A stretch of 64,000 nt of DNA from Candidatus Propionivibrio dominans (GTDB lineage: Bacteria; Pseudomonadota; Gammaproteobacteria; Burkholderiales; Rhodocyclaceae), in NCBI GenBank assembly GCA_016709335.1, contig JADJNC010000006.1, positions 1 to 64,000 of the forward strand, given 5' to 3'. Positions 1 to 8,157 of this stretch are shown here, in pieces. Numbering within the stretch: position 1 is the stretch's first letter; each line of letters opens with the position of its first letter. Below the pieces are notes generated by a model. It saw nothing but the letters and a program-made list of their open reading frames with translations. It did not search any database and was not told the origin of the DNA. The translations under genes and the position numbers were made by a program.

Positions 1-742
1 TTAGATGGTTAGCGATGACTGGGCAACCTGACGCAAGTTCAAGAGCTTTGCCTTTTCTGCCATGAGCGCCGGTAGGAGTCGTTGTATTCCTTGTAAAGAT
101 CAACCTCGATCGCGTTTCTGATCCCGTGTCGATAGACGGTCAAAAAAGTTTCCTTGATGTCTTTCTGGCTCAAATCATTAAGACGGAGCAAATTCTTGAA
201 GAGGTATACAAAATCGCTATAGCGGCCAACATCACGAAGGGGCACGATGCCCATATTCAACTGACGAACATTGAGTCTCACCAACTAGCGCAGAGCGAAT
301 CTCGCCTGGCTCCATCGACTTGAAGAACCGATCACCAGCAAAACGGGTTTTACCTCATCGCAAGGTCGCACCCGGTTGTCCTCGCTAATAAAGTCATCTC
401 GACGATACGCACCCTCGTAGGCAAAACGATCAACCTGATAGCTACCGAGTTGCCCTCTGCCCCGCAAACCGACCGTCACGAACCTACCATCGGAGGTGGC
501 GGTCTCGAACAGAATTGTCGAAGTGTCGTGCCGAAAATAGTATCGCCTCGATTCATCCCAAGGACGACTGAAACTCATTTCATTGAAATTGGCGACATAA
601 AGCATTTGGAGAGTTGCAATTAGCGACGTTTTCCCAGCGTTGTTTGTCCGACCAAGTGAGTGGAGTTGCCAAGCATCACTTCAGCATAATCGTAGCGCCC
701 AGCTCGAATCAATATGATGCGTTTGGGTCCGGGCGTTAACAT
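1..742 (-). pseudogene. jetC: JetC/MukB-like SMC ATPase, N-terminal part, multiply frameshifted, cut by window edge
   Basis: This is the N-terminus of the SMC-type ATPase of a Wadjet (JetABCD) or MksBEF system. ATG at 742-740 opens a frame with IILIRAGRYDYAEVMLGN. Near position 640 the frame shifts into a Walker A stretch, GRTNNAGKTSLIATLQ, and then SFSRPWDESRRYYF, a pattern typical of JetC N-termini. Further shifts occur near 340 (RFFKSMEPGEIRSALVG), near 260 (GIVPLRDVGRYSDFVYLF) and near 50 (KLLNLRQVAQSS). Residues remain family-like in each frame, so decay or sequencing error is recent. The ATG overlaps the jetB stop in ATGTTAA. The bulk of the protein, and any JetD nuclease, would lie beyond position 1. 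Family assignment is from motif memory, not a search. Confidence 0.7.
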
Positions 743-1279
743 TGGTCGGCCTCTTCTTCCGCCACTCGCTCAGCGTCCAGCCCAGACGCTATGCAGGCAT
801 CAACGATCCGATGGACCGGTGGCAGTAACCGGAAGCTACCATCGCCCATCTGTTTCAGAAAACCAAAGTTCTCCATCGTCCGGATGGTCTCTGCTAGATC
901 GGCCTGAGTCTCACATTAACGTGTGAAAGATAGCCACGATACCGATCGCTGGTTAAATGAGGCAGCAGGTCTATTTCAAAGCTCTGGCCGGCGAGCGCGG
1001 CAGTAATACCCTCACCCGTATCAGCAAGCCAGTCAATCAGGATATAGACGAAAAGAGCAAGACGCTGAACGTTATTCGCCGTCCCTTGTTCGATCCAAAA
1101 AAATAGTAAAAGCCTCTGGCGTCGATTTCGAGTTGAAAACCGAGTTGTTTGAACAAAGCCTCGTAATCGGTTGGACGCTTTTCAAGCGCGGAAAACAGAT
1201 CCCCATCAGCAGCAGACAGATGTTTTCCGCGGGATAATTCCCGGAAGATTTCGTCAAGTCTTTCAAACTGTTCGGTCAT
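736..1279 (-). pseudogene. jetB: JetB/MukE-like subunit of Wadjet system, frameshifted
   Basis: This is the middle gene of the jetA-jetB-jetC order and likely the MukE-like winged-helix partner that binds kleisin JetA. The N-terminal frame reads FERLDEIFRELSRGKHLSA and FFGSNKGRRITF. It breaks near 1075 and continues in another frame as VQRLALFVYILIDWLAD, GQSFEIDLLPHLTSDRYRGY. It breaks again near 905 into ADLAETIRTMENFGFLKQ, DGSFRLLPPVHRIVDACIAS, ending DQC-stop at 736. The restored protein is about 180 residues, as expected for this family. It overlaps jetA upstream by 17 bases and jetC downstream by 7. At least two indels are needed to restore it. Confidence 0.6.
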
Positions 1280-2497
1280 GGAATTCCGTACGGATAGGAT
1301 GATAGGAATAGATCGCCTTCTGAAGTTTCAGCTTTCGCCTCGGCCTCGCCAGGTGCGCATTGAAAAGTGGGGAATCGGCAGTTCCTTGAAACGCTTGCAA
1401 TATTTGCTGGTCTGGATAACTACCGAAGCTAGAAATCAGCCACTCAAGTAGATCGTGCTGCTTTCCCGCAGCGACAAGCTGATCAGACACGTCACCGAAA
1501 TCAAGCATTGGAGGTTTGTCGAACTGGTCAAATGAAGCCAACGGCCCAGCTTCGGGATTGGCCACGTAATTTGACACCCCTGCCCAAGTAGTCTTCCAGA
1601 ACATAGGTATTGAACAAATTGTCAGCGCGCCAGCGGGAAATCTGGAGGCGATTGTCCACAGCGTCGAGCCCTTTCAGACCTTCGCGAGCGACTTTATCGA
1701 GCTGCTTGCTGATCGCAACGGCGAATGCATGATCTCGACGTATCTGTCGGAAAGCGGCGTGACTTCACGTAGCGATGAATGAAAAATCTTGCCAAGCCTC
1801 GTCTTTGAGTCTGCGTACCGAAGCTATGATTTTGGTCGTAAGCTCTGGGACAACAGGATCGTTTTGCATTACTTGACGCCCGTGTCGAGCGACTGCAATC
1901 AACTCTGCAGCACGTTGCTCCATCTCTCCGCCGACATCAACCAGAGCCCCCAAAGGCGACAGGTGTTTCTCATGTAGATAGGTGATAAATAGATAGCGCT
2001 CACGCAAGGTCCGGCGATCCTCCCTGCTCTTGATCCGCATGACCTCATTGACGATTGCCATCGAGTTTTCACGTGAAAGCCCACGGGCCGCGTCCAGAGC
2101 CTGTTTAATTCCGTTACTAGCCATCCGTAGGCGATCAATATCGGCTTCATTGAAGGCAATTCGCAGATCCTCGGTGAGTCGGGCAACTTCTTCAATGATC
2201 GGGAAAAGAAGTCCAGGTGCCGCTAAACGCTGCCTCAAGGATAGGTGGCGTAAAACTCCCCCGATCACATGGGGTACTTCCCAGGCTGAATCCGAATCGA
2301 CCGCTTTTTCAAAGAGCCCGTACTGTTCAAGCAGAAGAGCCATCTTGTCCGTTGGCCGGTCGTCGTCGGGATGATACTTCTGGTGCAGTGAGCGAAGATC
2401 CCCAAGCGTTACCGATTCCCCACGAGTGGCCATGTCCGAAAGTAGGGCATAGTATTCTGCGGCCAGCTGGAGTGTTCGGACAGGATTTGTACTCATG
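1263..2497 (-). pseudogene. jetA: JetA/MukF-like kleisin of Wadjet system, frameshifted
   Basis: This is the first gene of the jet operon; kleisin-type subunits bridge the SMC heads. The start is placed at ATG 2497 (MSTNPVRTLQLAAEYYALL). An earlier ATG at 2559 adds about 20 poorly conserved-looking residues. The first frame runs to 1765 and is helix-rich and charged. Its continuation, AFAVAISKQLDKVAREGLKG and LDAVDNRLQISRWRADNL, is in another frame between about 1755 and 1590. A third segment (WAGVSNYVANPEAGPLASF) ends at 1263. Two frameshifts therefore separate three plausible pieces of a protein of about 410 residues. No good Shine-Dalgarno is seen at either start. Identity as JetA rests mainly on position beside JetB and JetC. 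Confidence 0.55.
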
Positions 2498-2750
2498 CGA
2501 GAACAACAGCCAAACCGGGCCATGTTATTACGTTGACAAAGCTCTTGCTCATCCAACATGACAAACCACTACCATCTTGTTCGAATGAACGCTCAAACTG
2601 GCTCATATTTGAGATAAATGACATGTTCTGATACCAATATTGAACTTCCTCTCCACGTTTTTGCATGTGCTTCTCCATGAAGCTATTTATAACAAGGTGA
2701 ATCGGTCGGATTGCTCAACCAATGATCAGTCGCCATTATCCTGACCCAAA

Positions 2751-2767
2751 GGCTCACCAGGTGAGCT
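2751..2767. promoter_or_regulatory. GGCTCA-N5-TGAGCT inverted repeat upstream of jetA
   Basis: This is one of six copies of a 6-5-6 inverted repeat found only in the accessory part as far as I can read. The spacer is CCAGG, and the right arm has T for the last C. It lies in the gap between the WYL gene end (2805) and the jetA start (2497 or 2559), so it is 190-250 bases from the start. That makes it a weaker operator candidate than the other copies. Confidence 0.4.
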
Positions 2768-2804
2768 AATTGAAGAATTTCATGTGAGGTTACTGGTGGC
2801 TAAT

Positions 2805-3788
2805 TCATCCCTTTTTAAACAAATTGATCATCTTCTGAATCTCGCCAATCACACGTTCCTTCAACTCAACCGGCGCCACCACCTCGCAATCCGCCCCGTA
2901 CTTCAGAATATCCATGAGCAATTCCGGATCGTTGCTGTACGGCACCTTCAGCTCGTATCGACCGTCATCAAGATAGCGGCCCTTCTGCTCCGGGTGCCAG
3001 CGCTCGCTGGCTACCCAGCGTGATCGTTCGGGCGAAAACAGCAGGGTCGCCCAGCGCACCGTTTTACCGGCAAAGATGCCGTAGCCGGCGCCCAGAACTT
3101 CTTTCAGCAGCTTCTCCGAGACATCCTTCGCGCGCTTTTCCAGGATTTCGGCGCGCCGGATCGAATCCACGGCAAAGGCGCGCAGGTCGTTGCGCACGTG
3201 GCACCAGGCATCGAGGTACCAGTTGTTGCGGTAATGCACGAGGCGCTGGGGAGAGACCTCGCGTTGCGTCAGTTCGTCCTTGCCCTTGGCGTAGTAGTCA
3301 ATGATCAGGCGCTTGCGGCGCAGCAGCGCCGATCCCACGGCCTGGAAATTGTCGAGGTGGAATTCGCGGGCGCCCACCGTTTCGATGCGAATCCGCTTGA
3401 CGATCTCTTCGGCCGGGTTGTCGGCGGTGCCGAGCAGCGCCGTCAGCCGGGAGAGCAGCGGCTTGATGTGCGGCCCGAGCATGCCGCCGGTGTCGAGGTT
3501 GACCAGCAGGTGCTGCATGGTCAGCAGCGCGTGGATTTCCTCGGCCGAGAACCACAGTCCGGGGAGTTCGTACTGGGCGCCAACGCGCGCCGTGCCGTGG
3601 TCGAAGCGGTAGCCGCCGGCATCGCGGTCGTGGAGGATCGGGGCGTTGAGGCGGTCGCGCAGGTAGGCCAGATCGCGCTTGAGGGTGGCGCGCGAGATGC
3701 CGAGTTCGTCCATCAGTGTCTGGAAGGAAACGACCCGGCGGTCGTTGAGCAACTGGTCGATCTTGTAGTAGCGCTCGGTCTGGCTCAT
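2805..3788 (-). CDS. WYL-domain transcriptional regulator
   Basis: This is a 327-residue DNA-binding regulator. An N-terminal winged HTH spans about residues 1-60 (ISRATLKRDLAYLRDRL is the recognition region). A WYL domain spans about 140-220 with the literal W-Y-L at 190-192, and a C-terminal WCX-type extension covers about 240-327. The start at 3788 has GGGGGAA seven bases upstream; the longer frame up to 3974 has none. WYL proteins such as BrxR and CapW are known regulators of phage-defence and DNA-damage loci. This gene is read in the same direction as the decayed jet operon, 300 bases away. An inverted repeat 55 bases before its start recurs before other genes of the island, suggesting autoregulation and control of neighbours (inference). 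Confidence 0.9.
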   Translation of the reverse strand: MSQTERYYKIDQLLNDRRVVSFQTLMDELGISRATLKRDLAYLRDRLNAPILHDRDAGGYRFDHGTARVGAQYELPGLWFSAEEIHALLTMQHLLVNLDTGGMLGPHIKPLLSRLTALLGTADNPAEEIVKRIRIETVGAREFHLDNFQAVGSALLRRKRLIIDYYAKGKDELTQREVSPQRLVHYRNNWYLDAWCHVRNDLRAFAVDSIRRAEILEKRAKDVSEKLLKEVLGAGYGIFAGKTVRWATLLFSPERSRWVASERWHPEQKGRYLDDGRYELKVPYSNDPELLMDILKYGADCEVVAPVELKERVIGEIQKMINLFKKG

Positions 3789-3842
3789 GGCTTCCCCCTT
3801 GGTGCGGATGGCCGGGAGCGTTGAACAGTGCCACTCCCGCCA

Positions 3843-3859
3843 GGCTCGAATGATGAGCC
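3843..3859. promoter_or_regulatory. GGCTCG-N5-TGAGCC inverted repeat, candidate autoregulatory operator of WYL gene
   Basis: GGCTCG, spacer AATGA, TGAGCC: one mismatch to the island-wide motif. The flanks extend the dyad (CCAGGCTC and GAGCCCTGG). It sits 55 bases before the WYL start codon, where an autorepressor site would be expected. Confidence 0.5.
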
Positions 3860-4456
3860 CTGGGCGGTATCTTAGCGGGTTTGGTGGTGAGTTGGGGTAA
3901 GACGGAGGACTTAAGCGGATCTGATTGGCCATGAAGGTCAGCGGGCCAACAAAGCGGTCAGGCTTCGCGCTCATTCCGGGCTCGATCCTAAATCCAGTTC
4001 GTTCATCAAACCGTTCTTACGTCTTGTCCTAGACGACTGATTGACCCGGAATCCAGCGACCTGGCCCACGGTTGGTGGTAAGAACAAATTCACCCTGGTT
4101 TGTCCTGTCGGGTTGGGACGCGAGAGCTAACCCGACTACAATACTGAAAGTTGATATTATCAGCCAAACTATTCTTGTAACTTGCTTTGACCCGGATCAT
4201 GTTCCGTGGTGAATTCCCGGGTCGAATGGCGGCGCTGATTTCGCCGAGTTGAAGGCGTGAAGCGGGGTTCCTGGAAGCGTGCCAGCAACGCGGCATCGAC
4301 CCCAAGCATTATTCCACAATGCCCGGAAGCCCACGAAGCCGCCGTTCGCCGCTGCCGCGTGCCTTGAACCAGTGGGCCGTGTGCGCGCGCAGGGGTTGGC
4401 GGCGGCTTTTGTTTCCGTCCGGATATTCCACATCGGTCGCGGTTGAGCAAAGGGAT
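3860..4456. other. Gene-free stretch with decayed palindromic repeats
   Basis: No convincing gene. Positions 3971-4055 hold a degenerate copy of the ATTCCGGnnnnnCCGGAATCCAG-type element. Positions 4106-4139 hold a degenerate copy of the GTCGGGTTAG...CTAACCCGAC element. Positions 4195-4456 have open frames on both strands, but none resembles a known protein or has a convincing start. Confidence 0.5.
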
Positions 4457-4915
4457 TCAATGAGCGTGAGTTTGCCGCTTGCCGCGAACTGCCTCCCAGC
4501 CTATGCACGCCAAGTTGATGTATGTTGGCACAGGACGGGCACCGGTACGATAACTGATAATGCTGCGCCGGGTCATGCCCAAAGCTTCTGCGGCACGCGT
4601 GGCCGAGAGTCCGTTGGTGATCATCCATGCATCGAAACGCCGCGCAGGTAGCTCCGCCTGTTCGGCAGCAAGGCGGTACAAGGTGGTGGCAGCGATCGAC
4701 AGCGGTCCCTCATCATCCCACGTCACGCCCGAACCCCATTCCTCGACTTTCGTTTTGTGAAAAAGCGTGCTGTCAGCCAGTGGAGCAAGAACTGGGAATG
4801 CTTCAATAAATTCGCCAAGACTGACTGTTGCCGTCCAGCCATCCTCGAAACTAATCGAAAGCCGCTGCTCTGGTAGTGCTTTTACAGCGGTAATACGGGG
4901 AAGTTTCTCGCGCAT
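4457..4915 (-). CDS. DUF2442 domain protein with C-terminal helix-turn-helix
   Basis: A 152-residue protein. The N-terminal half (about 1-75) is a DUF2442-like fold: LSISFEDGWTATVSLGEF, then PVLAPLADSTLFHKTKVEEW and GVTWDDEGPLSIAATTLYRLA. The C-terminal part, about 100-140, resembles an HTH (LSATRAAEALGMTRRSIISY). ATG 4915 is chosen over 4942 because GGAG lies just before it and its upstream neighbour ends at 4918. DUF2442 proteins commonly pair with DUF4160 proteins, as here, in modules proposed to be toxin-antitoxin-like. The HTH suggests this partner is the DNA-binding or antitoxin side; that is inference. Confidence 0.8.
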   Translation of the reverse strand: MREKLPRITAVKALPEQRLSISFEDGWTATVSLGEFIEAFPVLAPLADSTLFHKTKVEEWGSGVTWDDEGPLSIAATTLYRLAAEQAELPARRFDAWMITNGLSATRAAEALGMTRRSIISYRTGARPVPTYINLACIGWEAVRGKRQTHAH

Positions 4916-4917
4916 GG

Positions 4918-5145
4918 TCAATCTCCATTTAGTTTGCGCCACTCATGCCATAGGAGTTCGCGGTTGTCCAAAGCCCAAGCAATTGCTTCGGCCAGTAACT
5001 TTCGGTTCGCTCTACCGGCAATCACTTTCAGCGCTTGCAAATCCACAGTCGAATCACCCTCGGGGGTGCGCACATGGAAATGTGGCGGCGCGTGATCGGC
5101 ATATACCGATATCTTCAGCTTGCCAGACCGGTAGATCGTGTTCAT
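4918..5145 (-). CDS. DUF4160 domain protein
   Basis: A 75-residue protein carrying the DUF4160 hallmark ADHAPPHFHVRTPEG at about residues 17-31 and a C-terminal helix ending LLWHEWRKLNGD. It is first in a two-gene unit with the DUF2442/HTH gene 2 bases downstream; the end of this gene contains the Shine-Dalgarno for the next. Upstream, GTGCAATTATTACAC (about 5158-5172) is a short dyad that could be an operator. Molecular function is unknown; a toxin-antitoxin-like role is proposed for such pairs. Confidence 0.8.
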   Translation of the reverse strand: MNTIYRSGKLKISVYADHAPPHFHVRTPEGDSTVDLQALKVIAGRANRKLLAEAIAWALDNRELLWHEWRKLNGD

Positions 5146-5290
5146 ATCGAATAGAATAGTGCAATTATTACACCATTAAAGCGGATTTTCATAATGTTTG
5201 CAATGGCCAATATTTGATACTGTTTCCGTTCAGTAACCCTCCCCTCCCGCACATGGTAAATGTGTTCTGGCGCCAATTCATTGAATTACG

Positions 5291-5393
5291 GTCATTCCGG
5301 GCTTGACCCGGAATCCAGTTCGTTTATCAAACTGTTCTTTTAGCCTCTTGATCAGATAGACGAATCTGGATTCCGGCGTTCGCCGGAATGACG
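5291..5393. repeat. Palindromic intergenic repeat, family A
   Basis: Two inverted arms, 5291-5318 and 5365-5393, share GGAATCCAG-type ends and the core CATTCCGG...CCGGAAT, separated by about 45 bases. Other copies are at 6889, 13223, 16964 and 20455, with decayed ones near 3971 and 27400. This is a non-coding, probably MITE- or REP-like element. Confidence 0.75.
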
Positions 5394-5454
5394 GCGAAGC
5401 CTGGCCTCGGGCCAGGGTGGGCTGGTAGCACAAATTTTCCCTGGCTTGTCCACT

Positions 5455-5502
5455 GGTCGGGTTGATGTCGGGTTACGCGAGAAGCCGCTAACCCGACCTA
5501 AA
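5455..5502. repeat. Palindromic intergenic repeat, family B
   Basis: GGTCGGGTT...GCTAACCCGACC arms, with a second GTCGGGTTACGC inside. The same element family occurs at 4106, 6975, 8089 and 12346. Confidence 0.65.
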
Positions 5503-5529
5503 CATGTTACCCATGCCTTGTCTGTTTGC

Positions 5530-5703
5530 TCATGAATTGCGGCTTCGCTGAATCCGCGCCGGGCGTCGCCAGCAGGCGGGTTTTTCGAGCGGGATGAGGT
5601 TGAGGGTCGGGGTGCAAAACACCTGATGCGCCTTGTGGCGTAGCGCGGCCTGGTAGTGGGCGATGCCGAGCAGTCGGTCGAAGAGTCCTTGCAGGGTGTT
5701 CAT
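5530..5703 (-). CDS. Small hypothetical protein downstream of DUF932 gene
   Basis: A 57-residue frame starting MNTLQGLFDRLLGIAHY and rich in basic residues near the end. ATG 5703 has GGGAGAA seven bases upstream, the only strong reason to believe it is translated. It lies 39 bases after the restored DUF932 stop on the same strand, so the two may be cotranscribed. No family is recognised. Confidence 0.45.
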   Translation of the reverse strand: MNTLQGLFDRLLGIAHYQAALRHKAHQVFCTPTLNLIPLEKPACWRRPARIQRSRNS

Positions 5704-5742
5704 GGTGCGGTTCTCCCGTAACCGCGGGGTGTTTCCCGGTGG

Positions 5743-6772
5743 TCAGCGTGCGTCGGCATAGTTGATTCCTGTCGTGGCCTGGATTCTGGCGAAGGCGCTT
5801 GCCTTCAGCTTGTCGCCACTGCCGAGCAGGAGGTGGGCATAGCGCTCGTTCTCGGTGCTCTGGAGATGATCTGACCAGGCGGTGATGGTATTCAGCGCGC
5901 CCCACCAGTCACCGTTCTGCCGGCGGGATTTTGTGCTCGGGGATTCCTTCCCGATGCACGCCCACGATCTGCTCCCGGTTTGCCCGTATCGTTTCCATGC
6001 GTGTTTCGTAGGCGCGCTGCACGGCCGGATTGCGATCGGCGCTGGCCGGCTTGCCTGGGTCTGGCATGAGCTGGTTCAGAAAGTCCTGAAACTCCTTGTC
6101 GGTGCAGGGTTTGTTGGCCATGCGGGTGAACAGGTTTCCGGTCTCTCTGGAGTGCCGCATGGAGAAATCGAAGAATGCCCTGGCGTCTTCCTGGAGCAGT
6201 GCATAGCGACCGTTGTGTGCCCGGCGAAATACCTTGCCGGCCGTATCTCGCTGGTGCAGCGCCAGCGACAGGGTGTTCTGGCAAACGACGCGCACCGTCG
6301 TCAGGCGGATATCGATGGCCACCGAGCCGTCGTGACTGTTGGTGAACAGCAGGTAGGTTTCGAGGATGTCATCACCGCGAACGCGAATGTCGCTCGGCAA
6401 GCGGGCAAGCAGCCAGATGACTTCACCGTTTTTGAGGTAGCCGCCGGTGTGATAGATGGCCTTCCCCTTGCCCATCAGGGCGTCGAACATGCGGGCGCCC
6501 TGCCGGTTCTGCAGCGGTTCGAAGCCCGGATGGACAACGCCGACGACACGGCCGGTCTCGCCGGGCTTTTTGTCGGTGCGCACGACGGCAACACGGTGGC
6601 CGATCCGCGACTCCGGTTCGCCCGCCGGCACAATGGGCAGCAGCGTCACTTCCCAGTCGAGGCCACCAGCCGCCAGCGCCTGCTCCAGCGTGGCGGGCGC
6701 CTTGAGTTCTTCTCCGAGCTTGTGCCACGGGCGTTCGCCAAAGTAGAACATTTGTCCGATGTTGTGTGCCAT
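5743..6772 (-). pseudogene. DUF932 domain protein, frameshifted near the C-terminus
   Basis: DUF932 proteins are abundant on plasmids, phages and integrative elements; their function is unknown. The main frame starts at ATG 6772 with GGAG before it: MAHNIGQMFYFGERPWHKLG, then GVVHPGFEPLQNRQGARMFD, LLFTNSHDGSVAIDIRLTTV. It ends early after HKIPPAER. One base removed near 5915 joins it to NGDWWGALNTITAWSDHLQS and NERYAHLLLGSGDKLKASAF, ending at 5743, giving about 342 residues, the usual size. The change is +1, so mutation or base-calling error are both possible. It suggests past mobile-element content in this island. Confidence 0.75.
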
Positions 6773-6817
6773 GAGTGTTTCTCCGGGTGTCGATGGAGTT
6801 CATTGTGCTGGCGCACA

Positions 6818-6834
6818 GGCTCACCAGATGATAC
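6818..6834. promoter_or_regulatory. GGCTCA-N5-TGATAC inverted repeat upstream of DUF932 gene
   Basis: GGCTCA, spacer CCAGA, imperfect right arm TGATAC, 46 bases before the DUF932 start. About 40 bases around it (GTTCATTGT...CAGGCTCACCAGATGA) resemble the copy at 12217, so the shared unit is longer than the dyad. Confidence 0.4.
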
Positions 6835-6888
6835 TGGCCAGCCGATCGTGAGAAATATTTTTCGGAGATAACCCTTGGGCTTCACCCC

Positions 6889-6963
6889 GTCATTCCGGCG
6901 CAAGCCGGAATCCAGAAAATCTGGTCGGAAACCTCCTGGATTCCGGCTTTCGCCGGAATGACG
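6889..6963. repeat. Palindromic intergenic repeat, family A
   Basis: Near-perfect inverted arms: CGTCATTCCGGCGCAAGC at the left and GCTTTCGCCGGAATGACG at the right, separated by about 25 bases. Confidence 0.8.
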
Positions 6964-6974
6964 AAAATAGCAGT

Positions 6975-7033
6975 GTAGGTCGGGTTAGCCCGCAGGGCGT
7001 CCCCCAAGGATTTGCTGCGCAGCATAACCCGAC
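6975..7033. repeat. Palindromic intergenic repeat, family B
   Basis: GTAGGTCGGGTTAGCCCGC at the left and GCATAACCCGAC at the right. It is almost identical to the copy at 8089-8155, so the two copies bracket the Xre/RES toxin-antitoxin pair in direct orientation. Confidence 0.75.
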
Positions 7034-7160
7034 GTTTCTGCGTCCGCGATAGATACCACGCCGTTTGAACCATAAAACCGCATTTAATCGTGACCAGATT
7101 GACGTTAGGTATCATACGATATATATTCACGGTGTCATTTGATACTTTTGGAGTCTGGAA

Positions 7161-7589
7161 ATGCTGCTCGTCACCCCTGAGAAGATTGCCTCGGTAATGG
7201 CTCTTGTTGCGGTTCCTCGCTCTTTTGCCGAGCTCGATGATCTGGTTTCGCAGGGACTCCCGAAAGGGGCGCTCAAAGCCAGCATCGAGCATGTCTGCAA
7301 GAGCAGCGAAGACCGTCGGCATCTCCTGTACCGAATCATTCCGGAAGCAACCTACAAGCGCCGGCGGGACACCCTGACCGCCGAAGAGTCCGGGCGGGCT
7401 GAGCGCCTGGCCAGGATTTTCGCCACGGCTGCCTATGTCTGGGATTCGGAAGATGATGCCCGAGCGTTCCTGAACACGCCGCATGCGATGTTGCACGGGC
7501 AGACACCGCTTGATGTTTCGCTGACGGAATTGGGCGCTCGCCGTGTTGAAGAACTGTTGTGGAAACTGTATTACGGGATTGCCGCCTGA
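7161..7589 (+). CDS. Xre/MbcA/ParS-type antitoxin of RES toxin-antitoxin module
   Basis: A 142-residue antitoxin. The C-terminal half matches the antitoxin Xre/MbcA/ParS toxin-binding domain: AERLARIFATAAYVWDSEDD, ARAFLNTPHAMLHGQTPLDV, LGARRVEELLWKLYYGIAA. The N-terminal half would carry the HTH (LPKGALKASIEHVCK). The stop overlaps the toxin start in ATGA, the classic arrangement. Just upstream, GGTATCATACGATATAT and TTTGATACTTT (7110-7152) form AT-rich dyads likely to be its autoregulatory operator. A second, diverged pair is at 15730-16804 on the other strand. Confidence 0.9.
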   Translation: MLLVTPEKIASVMALVAVPRSFAELDDLVSQGLPKGALKASIEHVCKSSEDRRHLLYRIIPEATYKRRRDTLTAEESGRAERLARIFATAAYVWDSEDDARAFLNTPHAMLHGQTPLDVSLTELGARRVEELLWKLYYGIAA

Positions 7590-8047
7590 TGCGGATTTTC
7601 CGGATAGGTGACGCTCGCCATCCGCTATGGAATGGCATTGGCGCCGCGCTGGTTGGAGGGCGCTGGAACAGTCCCGGCAGAGAGGCTATTTATGGTTCCT
7701 TGAGTTATGCCTGTGCCCTGCTAGAGATTCTGGCTCACGCCAGTATCGGACGCATCCCCGCGTCACACAGTTTCGTGGTAGCCGAAGTGCCGGAAAATGT
7801 AAGCGTAGAGCGCCATGACGCGAGCGCGCTTCCTGCGGGTTGGGACGCAGAAAACAGCTCGTCTGCCAGAGCTTTCGGCGACCAGTGGCTGGCAGATGCC
7901 AGAAGTGCGGTATTGCTTGTCCCCTCGGTCGTTGCCAGGCTGGAATGGAACGCGCTGGTTAATCCATTGCATCCGGATGCGGGGCAGTTGATCCTCTCCA
8001 ACTCCGAAAAGCTTGTGTGGGACAAACGCCTTTTTGAACGCCTGTGA
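7589..8047 (+). CDS. RES-domain toxin
   Basis: A 152-residue RES toxin. Known RES toxins deplete cellular NAD+ in type II toxin-antitoxin systems. RES features: MRIFRIGDARHPLWNGIGA near the N-terminus, GGRWNSPGREAIYGSLSYAC (R, S and Y conserved) at about 27-46, a central ALLEILAH, and a C-terminal NPLHPDAGQL. ATG 7589 overlaps the antitoxin stop. Neutralisation by the upstream Xre protein is the family rule. The pair sits between two family B repeats. Confidence 0.9.
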   Translation: MRIFRIGDARHPLWNGIGAALVGGRWNSPGREAIYGSLSYACALLEILAHASIGRIPASHSFVVAEVPENVSVERHDASALPAGWDAENSSSARAFGDQWLADARSAVLLVPSVVARLEWNALVNPLHPDAGQLILSNSEKLVWDKRLFERL

Positions 8048-8088
8048 ATGCAAGGCTAAACGACACCACAGGCGCAGCAGCACAACAG

Positions 8089-8155
8089 TGTAGGTCGGGT
8101 TAGCCCGCAGGGCGTCCCCCAGGAGGATTTGCTTCGCAGCATAACCCGACCTACA
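8089..8155. repeat. Palindromic intergenic repeat, family B
   Basis: GTAGGTCGGGTTAGCCCGC ... GCATAACCCGACCTAC. It abuts the stop codon of the vWA gene (8158), so it may act as a shared downstream hairpin between the convergent RES and vWA genes. Confidence 0.75.
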
Positions 8156-8157
8156 AA

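Noticed and set aside
3198..3834. Antisense frames opposite the WYL gene
   Set aside because: Alanine/arginine-rich shadows; WYL and HTH motifs lie on the minus strand.
4169..4450. Overlapping frames as a small gene
   Set aside because: No family resemblance, no ribosome site, and arginine/serine-rich shadow-like composition.
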